Source: Janibacter endophyticus (GTDB lineage Bacteria > Actinomycetota > Actinomycetes > Actinomycetales > Dermatophilaceae). From it: a DNA stretch of 64,000 nucleotides. The position numbers and the translations under genes were made by a program. The notes beneath the pieces are model-generated. The model was not told where the DNA came from, did not search any database, and worked only from the letters and a program-made list of their open reading frames with translations. The stretch lies in the NCBI RefSeq assembly GCF_016888335.1, contig NZ_JAFEJG010000004.1, positions 2,838,930 to 2,902,929 of the forward strand, read 5' to 3'. Shown piece by piece: positions 37,970 through 45,707 of the stretch (the first letter of the stretch is position 1; each line of letters begins with the position of its first letter).

Positions 37970-38323
37970 TCAGGCTCCCGTCTGGGCAGCGGCAGAAGCC
38001 GCGGCATCCGCCGTCTCGTGGAGGACGAAGACCTTGTCGAGACCGGTGATCTCGAAGACCCGCCGCACCCGGTCAGCGGTGACGGCGATGGTGAGGTTGC
38101 CCCCGGCGCGACGCAGCGTCTTGAGCCGGCCGACGACGACACCGAGGCCGGTGGAGTCCATGAAGGAGACCTCGCTCATGTCGAGCGCGACCGCCCGGGA
38201 CCCGTCGGCGAAGACCTGCTGCACGACGTCGCGCAGCTGGGCCGCCGTGGCGACGTCGATCTCGCCGGCGCAGTGCACGACGACGGCACCGTTCTTGTTG
38301 CTGGTGCTGATCGTGAGGCCCAC
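37970..38323 (-). CDS. anti-sigma factor antagonist (STAS domain)
   Basis: 117 residues, a single STAS domain. The phosphorylatable Ser is in SFMDSTGLGVVVGRLK, the hallmark of SpoIIAA/RsbV-type anti-anti-sigma factors controlled by a partner-switching kinase. No anti-sigma kinase or sigma factor is adjacent, so the partners lie elsewhere. GTG at 38323 preceded by GAAGGAG. It ends 76 bases upstream of hppA and could be co-transcribed with it. Confidence 0.9.
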   Translation of the reverse strand: MGLTISTSNKNGAVVVHCAGEIDVATAAQLRDVVQQVFADGSRAVALDMSEVSFMDSTGLGVVVGRLKTLRRAGGNLTIAVTADRVRRVFEITGLDKVFVLHETADAAASAAAQTGA

Positions 38324-38436
38324 CGGTTCGCTCCTTCATGACAGGGGCGCCCCCGCAAGGGCGCCGTGATCTCGACGTTCTCACAGGCAGGGACGTCATA
38401 TCGATCCGTGCTGCTCCGCGCTTACCGTAGACCACC

Positions 38437-40770
38437 GTGAGCCCCGGCATCCCCTCGACGCAGGAAAACGGGGGGTCCGCGCGGCTCTACCGGCTCGTGC
38501 GTCGGCTGCCTGGCCGGGTGCGTCACGTCGAGCAGATCAGCTCCCGGCCGGCGGTGGTCGCCGACCTCCCCGGGTGGCTCTCGCCGGCCGTGCGCGCCGC
38601 TGTGACCGGCAGCGGCCTCGAGACCCTGTGGTCGCACCAGGCGCGCACGGCCGGGCTCGCGCACGAGGGCCAGGACGTCGTCGTGGCGACCGGCACCGCC
38701 TCGGGCAAGTCCCTCGGCTACCTCCTGCCCGCCCTCACCGCGGCGCTCGACGGTCCCCCGTCGGGCCGGACGACGGTGCGTGGCGGGACGACGCTCTACC
38801 TCTCCCCCACCAAGGCCCTGGCCGCCGACCAGCGCGCGCGGATCGATGCGCTGGCCGTCCCGGGCGTGCGGGCCGCGACCTACGACGGCGACACCCCGAC
38901 GGACGAGCGGCGCTGGATCCGGGAGCACGCCCAGATCGTCCTGACCAACCCCGACCTGCTCCACCACTCGTTGCTGCCGGGGCACCGGCAGTGGGCGCCC
39001 TTCCTGCGCTCGCTGTCCTACGTCGTCGTCGACGAGTGCCACGCCTACCGGGGCGTCTTCGGCGCGCACGTCGCGCTCGTGCTGCGCCGGCTCCTCCGGG
39101 TGGCGCAGCGATACGGCGCGACCCCGACGGTCGTCCTCGCCTCGGCCACCGTCGCGGACCCCGAGGGACATGCGTCGGCGCTCGTAGGACGCCCCGTGGT
39201 CGCCGTCACCGACGACGGGTCGCCCCGCGCGGCCACGACATGCGTCCTGTGGGAGCCGCCGGAGGGGGCAGACGGGTCGCGTCGCTCGCTCACGGCGGAG
39301 ACCGCAGACGTCGTCGGCGCTCTTGTCCGTGACGACGCGCAGACGTTGGCCTTCGTCCGGTCACGTGCCGGTGTCGAGGGGGTCGCCTCGCAGGTCGGTG
39401 AGGGGCTCGAGCTCGACCGGCCCGACCTCGTCGAGTCGGTCGCGGCCTACCGGGGCGGCTACCTGCCCGAGGAGCGGCGAGAGCTCGAGCGCCGGCTGCG
39501 CTCGCGCGACCTCATGGCCGTGGCCGCGACGAACGCCCTCGAGCTCGGTGTCGACATCAACGGTCTCGACGCCGTCGTCATCGCGGGCTGGCCCGGGCGA
39601 CGCGCGTCCTGGTGGCAGCAGGCCGGCCGCGCGGGCCGGGAGAAGGCGGTGGACGGGCAGTCCGCCCGCGAGGCGCTCGTCGTGTCGGTCGCGGCGGACG
39701 ACCCGCTCGACGGCTGGCTGCTCGACCACCCCGACTATCTCTTCGGGGACCCGGTCGAGGCGATCGTCATGGACCCCGGCAACGTCCACGTCCTCGCCCC
39801 GCACGTCGCGGCGGCCGCCGCGGAGGTGCCCGTCACCCTCGACGACGAGGCGTGGTTCGGTCCCGGGCTGCGCAGCGTGCTCGACACCCTCACGGCCCGC
39901 TCGATCCTTCGTCGCCGCCCGTCCGGCTGGTACTGGGCCCGGGAGGACCGTCCGGGCGACCACGTGTCGCTGCGAGGGGTCGGGACCGTCGTCAGCTTCG
40001 TCGAAGGGAGGACCGGTCGGGTCGTCGGGACCGTCGACGCCGCGGCGGCGCACTCCCAGGCGCACACCGGGGCGGTCCACGTCCACCAGGGCGAGACCTA
40101 CGTCGTCACCGACCTCGATCTCGACGCCGCGACGGCGACGGTCGTGCGCGGCGACCCGGGGTGGACGACGACGGCGCAGTCGGTGTCCTCCTTCGACATC
40201 CTCGGTGAGGAGTCGGGCACGGCATCCGGGCGGTTGCGGCTGTCGTGGGGCGCGGTGCGGGTGCGACGCCGGGTGACCTCCTTCGTCCGCAGGCTGCCGG
40301 GCGGGGAGATCATCGGCACGCACGCCCTCGACCTGCCCGAGCAGGTGCTGACGACGCGGGGGGTGTGGTGGACGATGACGCCCGACCTGCTCGAGGGCGC
40401 CGGGATCGCTGAGGACGCCGTCCCGGGCGCGGCCCACGCGGCAGAGCACGCGGCGATCGGCGCGCTGCCGCTGCTGGCGACGTGCGACCGGTGGGACATC
40501 GGCGGCGTCTCGACCGACCTGCACCCCGACACCGGGCTGCCGACGATCCTCGTCTACGACGGGTACCCGGGCGGCGCCGGCTTCTCTGCGCGGGCCCACG
40601 ACACGGTCGAGCGGTGGTGGCAGGCGACGCTGGAGATCGTCGACGGGTGCGGTTGCCGCCAGGGCTGCCCCCGGTGCGTGCAGTCGCCGAAGTGCGGCAA
40701 CAGCAACGAACCGCTCGACAAGGACGGCGCGGGTCGGCTCCTCCGGGCGATCCTCGCCGAGCGGGGTTAG
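38437..40770 (+). CDS. DECH-box helicase of the helicase/secretion neighbourhood (MrfA/YprA-like)
   Basis: 777 residues. Superfamily 2 helicase: Walker A in VATGTASGKSLGYLL, Walker B VVVDECHAYRG, motif III LASATVADP, then a helicase C-domain with VAATNALELGVDI and QQAGRAGRE. The C-terminal DUF1998-type module has a four-Cys zinc site (GCGCRQGCPRCVQSPKCGN), as in MrfA, a DNA repair helicase. This gene neighbours Tad secretion genes in many actinobacteria (Rv3649 in Mycobacterium tuberculosis). GTG start eight bases after TACCGT. Confidence 0.92.
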   Translation: MSPGIPSTQENGGSARLYRLVRRLPGRVRHVEQISSRPAVVADLPGWLSPAVRAAVTGSGLETLWSHQARTAGLAHEGQDVVVATGTASGKSLGYLLPALTAALDGPPSGRTTVRGGTTLYLSPTKALAADQRARIDALAVPGVRAATYDGDTPTDERRWIREHAQIVLTNPDLLHHSLLPGHRQWAPFLRSLSYVVVDECHAYRGVFGAHVALVLRRLLRVAQRYGATPTVVLASATVADPEGHASALVGRPVVAVTDDGSPRAATTCVLWEPPEGADGSRRSLTAETADVVGALVRDDAQTLAFVRSRAGVEGVASQVGEGLELDRPDLVESVAAYRGGYLPEERRELERRLRSRDLMAVAATNALELGVDINGLDAVVIAGWPGRRASWWQQAGRAGREKAVDGQSAREALVVSVAADDPLDGWLLDHPDYLFGDPVEAIVMDPGNVHVLAPHVAAAAAEVPVTLDDEAWFGPGLRSVLDTLTARSILRRRPSGWYWAREDRPGDHVSLRGVGTVVSFVEGRTGRVVGTVDAAAAHSQAHTGAVHVHQGETYVVTDLDLDAATATVVRGDPGWTTTAQSVSSFDILGEESGTASGRLRLSWGAVRVRRRVTSFVRRLPGGEIIGTHALDLPEQVLTTRGVWWTMTPDLLEGAGIAEDAVPGAAHAAEHAAIGALPLLATCDRWDIGGVSTDLHPDTGLPTILVYDGYPGGAGFSARAHDTVERWWQATLEIVDGCGCRQGCPRCVQSPKCGNSNEPLDKDGAGRLLRAILAERG

Positions 40771-40845
40771 CCTGGTCGCGCTCCGCCCCGTCGACGGCCC
40801 GGCCGCCGACGCTCACGCCACCCACCCTCGGAGGGATCCTTCGCG

Positions 40846-41316
40846 ATGGTCGTCCTCGGTCTGCTCATCCTGCTCGTCGCTCTCGCGCTCGGCACGCTCC
40901 TCGTCATGGGTGCCGGCAGCCCCGACGTCGCCGCCCAGGACGTCGAGATCTCGCTCTACGACACGGTCCAGGTGACGCTCAACCCGCTCGCGCTCGTCCT
41001 CGCCGGCATGGGCGCGATGTTCCTCGCCTGGCTCGGTCTCGTGCTCATCCGCAGCGCCCTCACGCGCAAGGCGCGCCTGCGCCGGGAGCGCAAGGAGGAG
41101 GCCCGTCTCGCGCAGCAGCGCCAGGCCGCGGCGCTGCGTGAGCGCGAGGCCGCCGAGCGCGACCACAAGGCCAAGCTCAAGGAGCAGCGGATGGCCACCG
41201 AGACGGCCCGCGAGCGCGCCGAGGTCGCCGAGGAGGAAGCCGGGCGAGCGCCCGCCGCCGACCGGGACCGTCACGTCGGGGACCGCCGCGACCACGACCG
41301 CGGACCGCGCGCCTGA
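40846..41316 (+). CDS. membrane protein with charged coiled-coil tail, unknown
   Basis: 156 residues: two membrane helices (about 2-22 and 48-70) linked by VEISLYDTVQVTLNPL, then a highly charged Arg/Glu/Lys-rich coiled coil and an Asp/Arg/His-rich end. No family recognised; similar two-helix plus coiled-coil layouts occur in LapA-like proteins. It follows the helicase by 75 bases and converges on the pilus operon with a single base between stop codons. Confidence 0.7.
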   Translation: MVVLGLLILLVALALGTLLVMGAGSPDVAAQDVEISLYDTVQVTLNPLALVLAGMGAMFLAWLGLVLIRSALTRKARLRRERKEEARLAQQRQAAALREREAAERDHKAKLKEQRMATETARERAEVAEEEAGRAPAADRDRHVGDRRDHDRGPRA

Positions 41317-41317
41317 G

Positions 41318-41719
41318 CTACGGGTCGAGCACGGGCCCGGCCCGGGCACGACCACCCAGCACGGACGGCGAGCGGCCCGAGAGGCGCAACGGGACCGCGG
41401 CCTCCGTCGCGACGGTGACCACCGAGGCACCGGTGACCGTGCACGCGGTGAGCCTGGCGCCGTTGCGGGTGGCGATGACTGCTGCGACCTCGCACGCACG
41501 CGCCGGCGACGCACCGAGCACGCTCTCCTGCGCTGCGCCAAGTGCGGCCAGGTCGGCGGCATCCCGGGCGGAGTGAGCGGCCCGCAGCGCCCCGGCGACG
41601 GCGAGCGCCGCGACGAGCACGCTGAGGACGGCACCGGTCGCGGCGAGCACGAGCACCGCACCGGAGCCCTCGTCCCCTCGAGGCCGTCGGTGACGGGAAC
41701 GGGCCGCTGGAGCCCTCAC
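41318..41719 (-). CDS. helicase/secretion neighbourhood TadE-like protein (Rv3654c type)
   Basis: 133 residues. A short basic leader ending GDEGSG, a hydrophobic helix (AVLVLAATGAVLSVLVAALAV) and a small domain with SARDAADLAALGAAQ and two Cys (RACEVAAV, LTACTVTG). It matches the Tad pseudopilin-like protein found beside the DECH helicase. GTG at 41719 overlaps the tadE stop by four bases. Last gene of the pilus operon. Confidence 0.8.
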   Translation of the reverse strand: MRAPAARSRHRRPRGDEGSGAVLVLAATGAVLSVLVAALAVAGALRAAHSARDAADLAALGAAQESVLGASPARACEVAAVIATRNGARLTACTVTGASVVTVATEAAVPLRLSGRSPSVLGGRARAGPVLDP

Positions 41720-42099
41720 CCCGTCACCGTCTCGGCCCGGGCCGTCGAGGAGCACTCTGCGCCCCGCACGACCCCGATGGCGCGGAGCATGCGTGGAGCC
41801 GGGGTGCGCACCATGACCGTGACGTCGTCCCCGGACCGTGAGCTGGTGACCTCCGACCCCCACGGCAGCGCCCGGGCCGCATCGCTCTCGGCCCGGTCCA
41901 CCCCTTCGCCGCGAGCGAGCTCGCGCACGGCGACCCGGGCCGCGTCCTGGCAGCGCACCGCGTCGACGCCGAGCGTCAGGGCAGAGAGCGACAGTGCGAG
42001 GACGAGCACGACCGCCGGGAGGGCGACCGCCGTCTCGGCGGTCACCATCCCGGCGTCGCCCCGCCGCTCAGCGCAGGCCGAGCGCCTCGGTGATGACAC
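41716..42099 (-). CDS. tadE: TadE family pseudopilin
   Basis: 127 residues. The class III prepilin cleavage site is GDAG-MVTAE (Glu at +5), followed by one hydrophobic helix (AVALPAVVLVLALSLSALTL) and DAVRCQDAARVAVRELARGE, typical of TadE. I kept the GTG at 42099, overlapping the flp gene by about 30 bases, because a leader before the cleavage site is needed; ATG 42048 would start at the cleavage point. A minor pilin is expected to help assembly of the Flp pilus. Confidence 0.82.
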   Translation of the reverse strand: MSSPRRSACAERRGDAGMVTAETAVALPAVVLVLALSLSALTLGVDAVRCQDAARVAVRELARGEGVDRAESDAARALPWGSEVTSSRSGDDVTVMVRTPAPRMLRAIGVVRGAECSSTARAETVTG

Positions 42100-42259
42100 C
42101 GGCCAGCCCCGACCTCACCGCACCTGACTTCACGACGGCGAGCAGGACGAGGGCGAAGGTCACCGCCGCCAGCGTCCCGACCGCGTACTCCGCCGTCGTC
42201 ATGCCGGCCTCGCAGGCGGCCCTGGTCCTGCGCCACCGTCGGATGATGTTCTCTCGCAT
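42068..42259 (-). CDS. flp: Flp-type pilin (DUF4244)
   Basis: 63 residues; the probable major pilin. A 20-residue basic leader ends ACEAG, then MTTAEYAVGTLAAV: cleavage after Gly with Glu at +5 as in Flp pilins, and a hydrophobic helix for fibre packing. ATG 42259 with GGAG ten bases upstream. A hairpin just upstream may stabilise this part of the message. Confidence 0.88.
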   Translation of the reverse strand: MRENIIRRWRRTRAACEAGMTTAEYAVGTLAAVTFALVLLAVVKSGAVRSGLAGVITEALGLR

Positions 42260-42279
42260 GGCAATCCACTCCCTTCGAC

Positions 42280-42300
42280 CGGGAGCGCCTCTCGCTCCCG
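42280..42300 (-). promoter_or_regulatory. hairpin immediately upstream of the Flp pilin ribosome-binding site
   Basis: CGGGAGCG and CGCTCCCG (42280-42287, 42293-42300) with a five-base loop, in the 149-base gap between tadC and flp. It may protect a processed pilin mRNA or end upstream transcripts. Confidence 0.5.
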
Positions 42301-42408
42301 CTGGCCCCACGCTGCTCTGACCGGGCTCGATGATCGACCGGGGATCGCAGCCTGTGGGTGACGTGGGCCCGCCTCCACGCCCTGGGGACAGACGCCCGGG
42401 ACGTGGGG

Positions 42409-42972
42409 TCAGCGCAGGCTCTCACCGAGGAGGACGAGCAGCATGGGCACGATCGAGGTCGCGACGAAGGCGGGGAGGAAGAAGAGACCGAGCGGCAGCA
42501 CGAGCAGCACGGCCGCACGCCCGGCTGCTGCCTCGAGGCGGCGCTCCTCGCTCTCCCGGATGCGCGCTGCCGCGGACCGGAGCACCTCGCTCGCCGGGGC
42601 TCCGCAGCTCGTCGAGACGACGAGGGCCGTCGCCGCAGGCGCCCACCCTGGGCTCGCGAAGCTCCACGCCTCGCGCATGTCCCGGCCCCACCGCAGCGCC
42701 GCGCCGACCCGGCGCAGGTCGCGGGCAACCGCCGACGGGGCGACCCGGGCGACGGAGTCGAGGGCGTCCGGGATGCTCCCGCCGGCCGTCAGCGCGAGGG
42801 AGATGAGATCGGTGGCATCGGCGACGTCGGTGAGCCGCGGGCGCTCCTCGCTCTCCCCCCTCCCACCGCACCGGTCACCCGCGGCAGCCGAGGAGCCCAC
42901 CTGCTGCGGCGGCGCTCCCCACGGTGGCCACAGGAGCACCGCGCTCGTCACGAGCAGGGCGACGGCCAGCAT
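42409..42972 (-). CDS. tadC: TadC-like pilus assembly membrane protein (T2SF domain)
   Basis: 187 residues. An N-terminal helix (AVALLVTSAVLLWPPW), a T2SF cytoplasmic region (DATDLISLALTAGGSIPDAL, WGRDMREAWSFA, CGAPASEVLRSAAARIRESEERR) and two C-terminal helices. It is the inner-membrane platform partner of TadB. ATG 42972 overlaps the tadB stop (TGATG); GTG 42975 (GTGA) is equally possible. The first gene before a 149-base gap, so tadZABC and flp-tadE may be expressed at different levels. Confidence 0.82.
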   Translation of the reverse strand: MLAVALLVTSAVLLWPPWGAPPQQVGSSAAAGDRCGGRGESEERPRLTDVADATDLISLALTAGGSIPDALDSVARVAPSAVARDLRRVGAALRWGRDMREAWSFASPGWAPAATALVVSTSCGAPASEVLRSAAARIRESEERRLEAAAGRAAVLLVLPLGLFFLPAFVATSIVPMLLVLLGESLR

Positions 42973-43637
42973 CACGCCAGCCCCGGGCGCATCGCCCGCC
43001 GGAGGATCATGCGCCCGACCGCCCAGCCGGTCACCGTGAGCACAGCACCTGCGAGCAGGCTCGCAGCTGCGACCGGCGACTCGTGGACGACGCGCACCGG
43101 CGACACCCCGAGCGCCCACCCGGCACCCAGCCCGAGAGCGGGCAGGAGCGTGAGCAGCGTCATCGTCGCCCGGGCGCCCGCGCTCGCGGCCTCGATCCGT
43201 TGCGCCGCGGCCAGACGAGAGCGGGCGGAGGTCGCTGCCTGCTCGAGCGCCGGGGCGAGAGGGACGCCGCACTCGTCGCTGAGCCGCCAGGCAGCGGCGC
43301 AGGGCTCGAGCGCCGGGTGCTCGTCGGCCCAGCGCCGCCAGGCCGCCGACCCGCTCCCGCCACCCGCGAGGACCGACGCGAGCTCGTCCAGCAAGGGTCG
43401 CAGCGAGCAGGGTGCGTCCGGGCTCACCACCTCGACCGCCCGGGCTCGCGAGCCTCCGCTGCGCAGCGCCATCGCGAGCAGCTCGGCGAGCGCGGCCGCA
43501 TCCGCCAGGGTCATGGCGCCTCGACGCCCCCGCCCATCCGGCACGGTGCGCAGGCCGGGCCGCGGGCCGACCTGCGGTCGACGGCTCGGCCAGACCAGGG
43601 CCGCGAGGACCGCGACGAGCGGCAGGAGCAGGCTCAC
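42972..43637 (-). CDS. tadB: TadB-like pilus assembly membrane protein (T2SF domain)
   Basis: 221 residues. Starts with a membrane helix (SLLLPLVAVLAALVW), then a T2SF domain (LAMALRSGGSRARAVEVV, WRLSDECGVPLAPALEQAA, RSRLAAAQRIEAASAGARAT) and two terminal helices. GTG 43637 overlaps the tadA stop by four bases (GTGA). Rv3658c is the mycobacterial equivalent. Confidence 0.82.
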   Translation of the reverse strand: MSLLLPLVAVLAALVWPSRRPQVGPRPGLRTVPDGRGRRGAMTLADAAALAELLAMALRSGGSRARAVEVVSPDAPCSLRPLLDELASVLAGGGSGSAAWRRWADEHPALEPCAAAWRLSDECGVPLAPALEQAATSARSRLAAAQRIEAASAGARATMTLLTLLPALGLGAGWALGVSPVRVVHESPVAAASLLAGAVLTVTGWAVGRMILRRAMRPGLA

Positions 43638-44680
43638 GAGCTCACCAGGTCCGCGAAAGGGACGATCTCCTCGACGCGCCGACCCCAGGGTCCCCGACGC
43701 AGGTGGACGACGAGGTCGATCCCGAGGACCGCCTGCGCCCGCACCACCTCGGGTGCCGCACCGGCGAGACCCCCGAGCGCCTCGAGGCGGGCGGGGACGT
43801 CGGCGGCGCCGTTGGCATGGACCGTGCCGCACCCGCCCTCGTGCCCGGTGTTGAGGGCCATGAGGAGCTCCCTCACCTCAGCGCCGCGGACCTCACCGAC
43901 GACGAGCCGGTCCGGCCGCATGCGCAGCGCCTGCCGGATGAGCTCCTCGAGCGTGACGCGACCCGCGCCCTCGGTGTTGGCGCTGCGGGCCTGGAGACGC
44001 ACGGTGTGCGGGTGCGCCACCGACATCTCGGCGACGTCCTCGACGAGCAGGATGCGCTCGGAGCCGGGCACGCAGGCGAGCAGGGCCGCGAGCAGCGTCG
44101 TCTTGCCCGAGCCGGTACCGCCGCTGACGATGATCGAGCGACGCCCCGCGACCGCCGCGCGCAGCTCGCCGGCCTGCTCCGAGGTGAGCATCCCGAGCTC
44201 GGTGAGGTCGTCGAGACCACGGTGCCGGTGACGCGGGATGCGCAGCGAGACGTGGGCTCCCCCGTCGACGAGCGGCGGCAGCATCGCGTGCAGCCGGGTC
44301 CCGTCCGGCAGCAGGCCGTCGACCCACGGCGACGCGTCGTCGAGGCGACGCCCGGCCAGCCCGGCCAGCCGGGTGGCCAGCCGTCGCACCTCTGCTGCGT
44401 CACCGACGACCAGCCCCGCGGTCTCGACCCCTTCGCCCCGGTCCACCCACACCGCGCCGTCACCGTTGACCAGCACGTCCGTGACACCGGCCTCCGCGAC
44501 GACGCGCTCGAGGGGGCCCAGCCCGACGAGGGACGACCTCAGCTGGGCCTCACGTCGTCGCACGCCCGCCTCGCCGAGGACCGCGGCCTCGGACCTCGCG
44601 ACCTCGTCGATGGAGGCCGGCGTGGGGGCTCCTCCCGCCCGGATGAGTGCCTCGGCGTCGCGACCGGTCACGGACGTCAC
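43634..44680 (-). CDS. tadA: TadA / CpaF-type secretion ATPase
   Basis: 348 residues; hexameric ATPase that powers Flp pilus assembly (helicase/secretion neighbourhood ATPase). N-terminal domain with VTDVLVNGDGAVWVDRG; Walker A VSGGTGSGKTTLLAAL; Asp-box ILLVEDVAEM; Walker B DRLVVGEVRGAE; His-box LNTGHEGGCGTVHANG. I chose GTG 44680, which overlaps the tadZ stop by GTGA like its neighbours; GTG 44698 is the longer alternative. Confidence 0.93.
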   Translation of the reverse strand: MTSVTGRDAEALIRAGGAPTPASIDEVARSEAAVLGEAGVRRREAQLRSSLVGLGPLERVVAEAGVTDVLVNGDGAVWVDRGEGVETAGLVVGDAAEVRRLATRLAGLAGRRLDDASPWVDGLLPDGTRLHAMLPPLVDGGAHVSLRIPRHRHRGLDDLTELGMLTSEQAGELRAAVAGRRSIIVSGGTGSGKTTLLAALLACVPGSERILLVEDVAEMSVAHPHTVRLQARSANTEGAGRVTLEELIRQALRMRPDRLVVGEVRGAEVRELLMALNTGHEGGCGTVHANGAADVPARLEALGGLAGAAPEVVRAQAVLGIDLVVHLRRGPWGRRVEEIVPFADLVSS

Positions 44681-45390
44681 CCGGCTGCCCGCAACCACCG
44701 CTGCTCACCCCCTTCGCCCGTCGCGACGGGTGGCACCAGGGCCACGATCTCCCGGGCGACCAGGCCCACCCGCCCACGGGACCGCGGCGCCCGTCCGCAC
44801 CCCTCGTCCCGGGGGACCGAGGGGTCGTCGGCGAGGTGAGCGAGCCACCGCGCCCCGAGGTGATCGGCGACCTCCCGGCCGACACCCTCCGCGCGTCGGG
44901 CACCTCGGGTCACCGCACCGACGTCCGCAGCGACGTCCCTCAGGCCCCGCATGGTCACCTCCGCGTCTCGGACCTGCCGCGGCCGCAGGCCGGCGAGCAG
45001 GACCGTGAGGTCGCACTCCTGAAGCCAGGGGTAGCCCCGCATCGCGACCGCCGGGAGGTCCACGACGACCGGGCCGACCTCACGCAGGGCGGTCACCGCG
45101 GAGCGCACGGCTCCCTCGCGGAGACGGCACGCACCGGCAGCGGCGAGGACAGGAGGCGACTGACCGGGCAGCCGCGCCACGAGGCGCCGCGGGTCGACGG
45201 GCCCCTCGAGACCCTCGAGGTCGGGCCACCGCAGACCCGGCTCCTCCTCGAGGACGAGCGTGGCGTCGGCGCCAGGGCCCTCCAGGTCACCGTCGACGAG
45301 GATCCCGCCGGCCTGGCGGGCCACGACCGCCGCGAGCGTCGAGGCACCCAGGCCGCCGGAGGCGGAGACGACAAGGACGAGGGGGTGCAT
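44677..45390 (-). CDS. tadZ: TadZ / CpaE-like ATPase (septum-site-determining-like protein)
   Basis: 237 residues, MinD/ParA fold. The deviant Walker A is SASGGLGASTLAAVVA, with Ser-Thr but no signature Lys at the start of the loop, as in CpaE-like proteins; VDGDLEGPGADATLV and VVVDLPAVAMR follow. TadZ proteins place the pilus machine at a cell pole; the mycobacterial relative Rv3660c is linked to septation. ATG 45390; the first gene of the operon, behind a roughly 210-base leader. Confidence 0.85.
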   Translation of the reverse strand: MHPLVLVVSASGGLGASTLAAVVARQAGGILVDGDLEGPGADATLVLEEEPGLRWPDLEGLEGPVDPRRLVARLPGQSPPVLAAAGACRLREGAVRSAVTALREVGPVVVDLPAVAMRGYPWLQECDLTVLLAGLRPRQVRDAEVTMRGLRDVAADVGAVTRGARRAEGVGREVADHLGARWLAHLADDPSVPRDEGCGRAPRSRGRVGLVAREIVALVPPVATGEGGEQRWLRAAG

Positions 45391-45707
45391 GTGCCCACGG
45401 TGGCGCGGGCGGAGCGGCCGGTGGACGGGCCCGCGAGCGCCTGGGGACGACGGGAGGCCCGGCCTGGGGCCTGTGGACGAACCGTCCCCGGGCATGACGG
45501 TGGCCCCGGTCTTGGGGGGGAGCAGACCGGGGCCACCAGCGGCCAGCCCCGGGGGGAGGGAATCTGGCGCGCCGTCGCTGCGACCCTCTCGGGGAGCGAC
45601 ACCCACCACTCTACATCTGACCCGCTGTTGTCAACCACCTGACGGCGGCGCCGTCGAGTAAGGATTCGGTCAAGACTCACCGGGGGCCAGGGCCCGGCCC
45701 CACCACG
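45391..45707 (-). promoter_or_regulatory. promoter and long structured leader of the tad operon
   Basis: No gene here. On the minus strand a TTGACA -35 (45629-45634) and TAGAGT -10 (45608-45613), 15 bases apart with TG just before the -10, would start RNA near 45601. The ~210-base leader contains a hairpin with perfect 14-base arms (45499-45512 and 45524-45537). Confidence 0.6.
45499..45537 (-). terminator. 14-base-pair hairpin in the tad leader (possible attenuator)
   Basis: Arms GGTGGCCCCGGTCT and AGACCGGGGCCACC with an 11-base loop, between the promoter and tadZ. No T tract follows on the minus strand, so it may be attenuator-like, protective or a protein-binding site. Confidence 0.5.

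Noticed and set aside
34291-38049. Very long open frame (1252 codons) opposite hppA and the methyltransferase
   Set aside because: It has the Asp/Glu/Arg/Gly composition of a high-GC antisense frame, and the opposite strand carries two genes with clear motifs.
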